Assembly: GCF_000374125.1 (NCBI RefSeq)
Contig: NZ_KB893647.1
Coordinates: forward strand, 124,001 to 188,000
Direction of reading: 5' to 3'
Origin: Niabella aurantiaca DSM 17617
GTDB lineage: Bacteria; Bacteroidota; Bacteroidia; Chitinophagales; Chitinophagaceae
Length of the DNA stretch: 64,000 nt
Shown here: in pieces, positions 59,943-64,000 of the stretch
Layout: the number at the start of each line of letters is the position of its first letter
Numbering within the stretch: position 1 is the stretch's first letter
Made by a program: the position numbers and the translations under genes
Notes under the pieces: model-generated
What the model was told of the DNA's origin: nothing
What the model saw: the letters and a program-made list of their open reading frames with translations, nothing else
Database searches by the model: none

Positions 59943-60251
59943 ATGCGACAAAATCTTAGTACGGTGATGAAAGGGAAAACAAGAGCGTCAAATTTTGAAT
60001 TATTGAGGCTTGTCTGCATGTTCTATATAGTACTGCACCATTTTATTGTACATGGATTAAAGTCAGCTGGATATTGGGGTGAAGCAATAAATATATACAG
60101 TGTAATTTCTAATAGTTTTATTATTGTCGGGGTAAATTGTTTTGTTCTTATATCCGGATATTTTGGAATCCAATCTTCCTGGAAAGGGTTCATACATTTA
60201 TATGTTGCGACCAGTGTAATGAACAAATTAAAAATGCAAAACGTTGATTAA
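59943..60251 (+). pseudogene. Truncated acyltransferase-3 family gene
   Basis: 102 codons. Residues 14-85 (KASNFELLRLVCMFYIVLHH, with VGVNCFVLISGYFG) are the first two membrane segments of a capsule O-acetyltransferase of the acyltransferase-3 family, which normally has about 330-350 residues and ten helices. After SWKGFIHLY the frame runs into unrelated VATSVMNKLKMQNVD and stops. The rest of the gene is absent, and the flippase begins 8 bases before the stop. A deletion that fused this remnant to the upstream edge of the next gene is the simplest explanation. Confidence 0.75.
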
Positions 60252-61764
60252 AAAGCTATTTAATAGTACAGGATACAGGGCCGGGATTATTTTCGTCTGT
60301 CGAGTAATTAGTGCAATGTTAGGCGTTTTTCTGTTGCCAATTTATATTAAATATTTAGGTGTTGAAAGTTATGGTTTAGTAGCCTTTTATGCGACAATTT
60401 CAGGGGCTCTTATAATTTTAACAATGGGACTTAGTTCCTCAATTAACCGTGAAATAGCTATCTTATCTGCGCGAAATGTTCATGTTCGAAAAATGACTAG
60501 CCTTTTGTACAGTGTAGAAGTGGTTAATTGGGCCGTTGCAATAGCATCGGGGGTTTTACTTGGACTGTTTTCGAATTTAATAGCGGTTCATTGGATCCGG
60601 GCTGACAATTTGAATACGAGTATAATTAGTTATAGTATTATTTTAATGGGACTTCTCTTTGTTTTTCAACTTCCAGTTTCTGTTTATGAGGGAGCTTTGG
60701 CTGGTTTACATCGCCAAGTGGAATTTGCTTTCATAAATATGTTTTTTTCAGTATTAAAGTCAGTAGGTGTTATTTTTATATTAGAATACGTTCGGGCCGA
60801 TATTATTTATTATTTTTTCTGGCAGCTCATAGTAACTTTTTTTCTGGCTATTGCATTAAGATATTTTGCATATAAGTTTATTAATCCTGAGAGAGTTAAA
60901 AAAAGATTCTCATGGACGCAACTACGACGAATCAAAGACTTCGCAATTGGTATGACGGGGATTTCAGTGATCACATTTTTTATTTCCCAGATTGATAAAA
61001 TTGTGGTTTCAAAATTCTTGCTTTTAAAATATGTAGGTTTTTACAATATAGCTTTTGCAATTTCTGGCGTACTAATGATGGTTGCATCCCCAATTCATAC
61101 AATTGTAAACCCGAAGTTCAGTGCTCTTGAAGCACAGAATAAAGAAGATGAGCTTAAACGACTATATTACCTGACCAATAGATGGGTAGTATTATTTGTA
61201 GTACCAATAGGTTTTTCGCTTATTGCATTTTCTCATGATATTTTACGATTATGGACCAAGAATTTCGAACTCGCAAATGAAACTTCCCCAATTTTAAAGT
61301 TTGTCGCACTCGGGTATGTTTTTAATTGTATTGCTACGACATACTATTTTTATACATTGGCCAAAGGCAATACCAAATTTGGACTATATCAAAATTTGCT
61401 GAGTGTTATTGTGATTTTACCCCTTATAATCTTGTTAACGAGACGATACGGTGCGGTAGGTGCTGGAGCCTGTTGGATGATCTATAATACGCTGTTATTA
61501 AGCATATCCTTACCCATATTTCATCGACTATACCTGAAGGGTGAGTTTTTGTATTGGATTAAGAATATTTTTATTCTACCGGTATTAGTTTCCTTAATAT
61601 TAATTTTTGGCACTAAGCTTTTGCAGGAAAAATACTTTCCTAATTTAACGGTTTCAGGAATTTTGATTATTTTCCCTATAATCTTTATGGTTTATTTCCT
61701 TGTTATGAGAGAAACCAGACATGTTATCCTTAATGTCTTCAAACGCTACTTATTCAGAGTTTAG
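60244..61764 (+). CDS. Oligosaccharide flippase (Wzx type)
   Basis: 506 residues, about 12-14 membrane helices of the MATE/MVF fold. The LLPIYIKYLGVESYGLVAFYATI segment is typical of polysaccharide flippases. It moves the lipid-linked repeat unit across the inner membrane. The predicted start is TTG at 60244 (MIKKLFNSTGYRAG). Codon use is AT-rich compared with the genes to the left, like the two following genes. Followed by a 99-base gap. Confidence 0.9.
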   Translation: MIKKLFNSTGYRAGIIFVCRVISAMLGVFLLPIYIKYLGVESYGLVAFYATISGALIILTMGLSSSINREIAILSARNVHVRKMTSLLYSVEVVNWAVAIASGVLLGLFSNLIAVHWIRADNLNTSIISYSIILMGLLFVFQLPVSVYEGALAGLHRQVEFAFINMFFSVLKSVGVIFILEYVRADIIYYFFWQLIVTFFLAIALRYFAYKFINPERVKKRFSWTQLRRIKDFAIGMTGISVITFFISQIDKIVVSKFLLLKYVGFYNIAFAISGVLMMVASPIHTIVNPKFSALEAQNKEDELKRLYYLTNRWVVLFVVPIGFSLIAFSHDILRLWTKNFELANETSPILKFVALGYVFNCIATTYYFYTLAKGNTKFGLYQNLLSVIVILPLIILLTRRYGAVGAGACWMIYNTLLLSISLPIFHRLYLKGEFLYWIKNIFILPVLVSLILIFGTKLLQEKYFPNLTVSGILIIFPIIFMVYFLVMRETRHVILNVFKRYLFRV

Positions 61765-61863
61765 AAAGAACGAATTTATAAGGGTTGATAATGAGGCTTC
61801 GGATTTTGCTGCTTAAACGGCACAGAAAGTCTATATATAACTAAATTTTTTTGCTTTTAGACA

Positions 61864-62775
61864 ATGAAGGTAACAATTCAGATTCCAACTTACAATCAGG
61901 TGAAATATATTCGTAAGGCGGTTGTTTCTTGTTTAGAAATGAATTATGAAGATTTAGAAATTAATATTGTGGATGATAGCAGTACGGAAGATACGGAACA
62001 CGAAATTAAGGATCTTCTCAATGATACAAGGGTGAATTTTTATCGCAACAAGGTCAACCTCGGTAGGGTCAAAAATTATTACAAATCACTCCGGGAATAT
62101 GCGACAGGCGAGTGGGTTGTTAATCTTGATGGGGATGACTATTTTACAGACTGCGAGTTTATTAGCAGGGCGGTGAAGAATGTGTTGCAGTGCCCATCGG
62201 TAGTAATGTACCACTCGAATTTTTTTGATCTTGGAAAAATTCACAATCGTGATGTTGAAAAGCGCATTAGTAAGGGCCTTAATTTGATTAAGGGCTCTTC
62301 CTATATAAAATACCGACATAGGTTCAATCATTTTTATCATCTTTCTGCTCTGTTTAAAAGAGTTGTGGCATTACAGTGTGATTTCTACTCTTTTGATTCT
62401 TTAAATACAGATTCATTATCACTATTGAAGTTGGCAACCCTTGGTGATGTTTTATTGGAGAATCGAGAGGTCGGGGTTTGGAATATAAATCCGAATAGCG
62501 AGAGTCGACAGTATGAGACAGAAATAAATAAGGAAAAATATCGGATAGCGGAACTAGAACTTTTATCTTATCTGGAGGGATTTTTGACCAAACAGGAAAT
62601 GGAGTTCTACAAAAAAGAACAATCTCGAACTAAATTCAATATTGAGATTTATAAGGCGGCAGAAGAGAAGAATTTTAGTGAATTCTTTAGAATGATCTAT
62701 AACGAGAAAAGATTTGATTTGAATACAATAAAGCAATTTACAAAATTGTTTTTTGCTAAAAAGAGTGTTAATTGA
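61864..62775 (+). CDS. Glycosyltransferase family 2 protein
   Basis: 303 residues: KVTIQIPTYNQVKYIRKAVVSCLEMNYEDLEINIVDDSS is the GT-A nucleotide-binding start, with the DGDDYF metal site near residue 90. It adds a sugar to the lipid-linked capsule repeat unit in the cytoplasm; donor and acceptor unknown. AT-rich gene, probably acquired together with the flippase. Confidence 0.9.
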   Translation: MKVTIQIPTYNQVKYIRKAVVSCLEMNYEDLEINIVDDSSTEDTEHEIKDLLNDTRVNFYRNKVNLGRVKNYYKSLREYATGEWVVNLDGDDYFTDCEFISRAVKNVLQCPSVVMYHSNFFDLGKIHNRDVEKRISKGLNLIKGSSYIKYRHRFNHFYHLSALFKRVVALQCDFYSFDSLNTDSLSLLKLATLGDVLLENREVGVWNINPNSESRQYETEINKEKYRIAELELLSYLEGFLTKQEMEFYKKEQSRTKFNIEIYKAAEEKNFSEFFRMIYNEKRFDLNTIKQFTKLFFAKKSVN

Positions 62776-62871
62776 TTGCGAGGCATATATTTTTCATTTC
62801 AATTAATCGGAATTGGGTTGGGTTAATGGAGGTAAACATGAAATTTAAAAACTAATATTTACAGGAGGGTA

Positions 62872-63987
62872 ATGAATATTCTTATTTTTTTTCCTTATAA
62901 CCAAATCAGTGTTGAACAGCAGTCTGTAATGAAAATGCTTAAAGAAAAACGGCACAATGTTACATTGCTTACGCTGACTCCTTGGGGTCCATTACATGAT
63001 AAAGTTTGCACATATGGTATAGAAGCCTTTTCTACCGGGCAGGGGGAGGTGTTTTCAATAAAGCGGATCCGGAATAGTGCCCGTATGTTAAAGCAACTCT
63101 GTTCTGAGCAGAAGATTGATCTGCTGCTTGTCCATCAGCAACTCTGCGCAATTGTATTGATCCTTGCCGGGCGGGAGTTGAGGGCAAGAGCATTTTACTT
63201 CCGGCATAATACAGATGAGGACTATAACAAAAATTATTTCAAGGCATTTATTTTAAATCGGTTCATTAACACATTTATTAAAAAATTTGTGGCTCCCAGC
63301 GATGCGGTTTACCGTTTTCTTCTCAATAAAGAAGGGGTTCCTGCTGATAAAATACAGCGTATTAATTACGGATACGATTTTGATCTGTATGGCATACCGG
63401 ATATTGGAAATGTAAATGCTATAAAGGAACAGTATTCCTGTAAGTTGCTTGTGATCTCTATTGCGCGGTTTGTGGAAGCAAAAAGACACAGGGAAATGTT
63501 TGAGGTGATACATCGGTGTATTGTAAAAGGGTATGACATAAAAATGATATGTCTGGGGGATGGTGCGTTGAGACAGGCAATGGAAGAAGAAATTAAACTG
63601 CAAAAGCTTGAGGATAAGATATTCTTACTGGGCAGGAAGTCAAATGTGCTTGACTACCTGACGGCTGCCGATGTGTTGCTGCATTTGTCAGATTCGGAGG
63701 CGAGCAATAGCGTCGCGAAAGAAGCGGCTCTTTGCCATACTCCGGCAATAGTTTGCGAAGATGTTGGGGACTTCTCGGACTATATAGTGCAGAAAAGGAA
63801 CGGTTTTTTAGTTGATAAGAATGAGCCGGTTGCGGGGGCTGCGGAAATTTTGTATAATGCAGGCTCCGGGGCAATTAATTTGAACGAAGCAGGAGATAAC
63901 GCATATCAGTCGATCACTGCTCATTTTTCTATTAATAACGTACAGGAACATTATCAGGAATTAATTGACAATGCTCGGAAATATTGA
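62872..63987 (+). CDS. Glycosyltransferase family 4 protein (capsule)
   Basis: 371 residues of the GT-B fold. N-terminal MNILIFFPYNQISVEQQSVM, donor-site segment ISIARFVEAKRHREMFEVIH, and LLHLSDSEASNSVAKEAALCHTPAIV, where the EASNSVAKEA block corresponds to the E-x7-E motif of family 4. It is the last complete gene; the polysaccharide locus evidently continues to the right. Composition is more GC-balanced than in the two preceding genes. Confidence 0.88.
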   Translation: MNILIFFPYNQISVEQQSVMKMLKEKRHNVTLLTLTPWGPLHDKVCTYGIEAFSTGQGEVFSIKRIRNSARMLKQLCSEQKIDLLLVHQQLCAIVLILAGRELRARAFYFRHNTDEDYNKNYFKAFILNRFINTFIKKFVAPSDAVYRFLLNKEGVPADKIQRINYGYDFDLYGIPDIGNVNAIKEQYSCKLLVISIARFVEAKRHREMFEVIHRCIVKGYDIKMICLGDGALRQAMEEEIKLQKLEDKIFLLGRKSNVLDYLTAADVLLHLSDSEASNSVAKEAALCHTPAIVCEDVGDFSDYIVQKRNGFLVDKNEPVAGAAEILYNAGSGAINLNEAGDNAYQSITAHFSINNVQEHYQELIDNARKY

Positions 63988-64000
63988 TCGTTTATGAATT

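Noticed and set aside
1-64000. tRNA, rRNA and riboswitch genes
   Set aside because: Reading both strands I saw no cloverleaf with a TTCGAATC-type arm and no rRNA sequence; no known riboswitch core recognised. A covariance-model scan would settle this.

Overview
The window looks like a chromosomal segment from a Bacteroidota bacterium, most probably in or near the Chitinophagaceae. The reasons are a SusC/SusD pair, a XylR/AraC regulator controlling a glycan locus, an UpxY-type antiterminator opening a capsule operon, promoters with a TAnnTTTG -7 box, the near absence of Shine-Dalgarno sequences, BatB/BatC, and the peroxiredoxin-thioredoxin-DUF6952 trio. The genus is inferred; no rRNA or tRNA is present to fix it.

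Layout. 1-309: 5' part of pyrH. 751-19526: a polysaccharide-utilisation region with an aldo/keto reductase, two secreted GH29 alpha-L-fucosidases, a PfkB sugar kinase, a DUF6528 lipoprotein, a XylR-type regulator, a NagB-like deaminase, SusC/SusD, a Tat-exported Gfo/Idh/MocA oxidoreductase, a PQQ-type sugar dehydrogenase with a cytochrome c tail, and an alpha/beta hydrolase. 20062-25942: housekeeping genes (cca, tsaC-like, a glycosyltransferase, dapD, rsgA, gamma carbonic anhydrase). 26098-29680: a TPM-domain protein, then a two-gene cell-wall-sugar salvage module, an AmgK-like kinase fused to a RapZ C-terminal domain plus a MurU-like nucleotidyltransferase. 29813-37913: AraC regulator, MFS transporter, aldo/keto reductase, M1 aminopeptidase, pentapeptide protein, ExbD and TonB. 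38690-49910: phosphatidylserine decarboxylase, an OxyR-like-controlled peroxiredoxin operon, an NlpC/P60 hydrolase, an NTF2/DUF4861 pair, BatC/BatB, a class D beta-lactamase, a degenerate 2H phosphoesterase homologue and a NagX-like membrane acyltransferase. 50084-63987: a capsule/exopolysaccharide locus (UpxY, Wza, Wzc-type tyrosine kinase, nucleotide-sugar enzymes, a broken acyltransferase, Wzx flippase, glycosyltransferases) that becomes clearly AT-rich from about 59.94 kb and continues past the right edge.

The window is unusually rich in non-coding repeats. (1) A ~355-bp MITE-like element with ~20-bp terminal inverted repeats is present in five copies, three full-length, mostly at the 3' ends of genes; one copy provides the stop codon of a gene. 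(2) A ~150-bp element is present twice. (3) Arrays with a strict 7-nt period (TCTAAYR, TTTGRGA, GACYATK, TTTAAAG-like units) sit at gene boundaries and in several cases run into the start codon. The capsule locus has five TCTAAYR arrays, two of them in inverted orientation on either side of a four-helix-bundle (S23/Avd-like) gene. These repeats and the AmgK-RapZ fusion are the most promising unexplained items.
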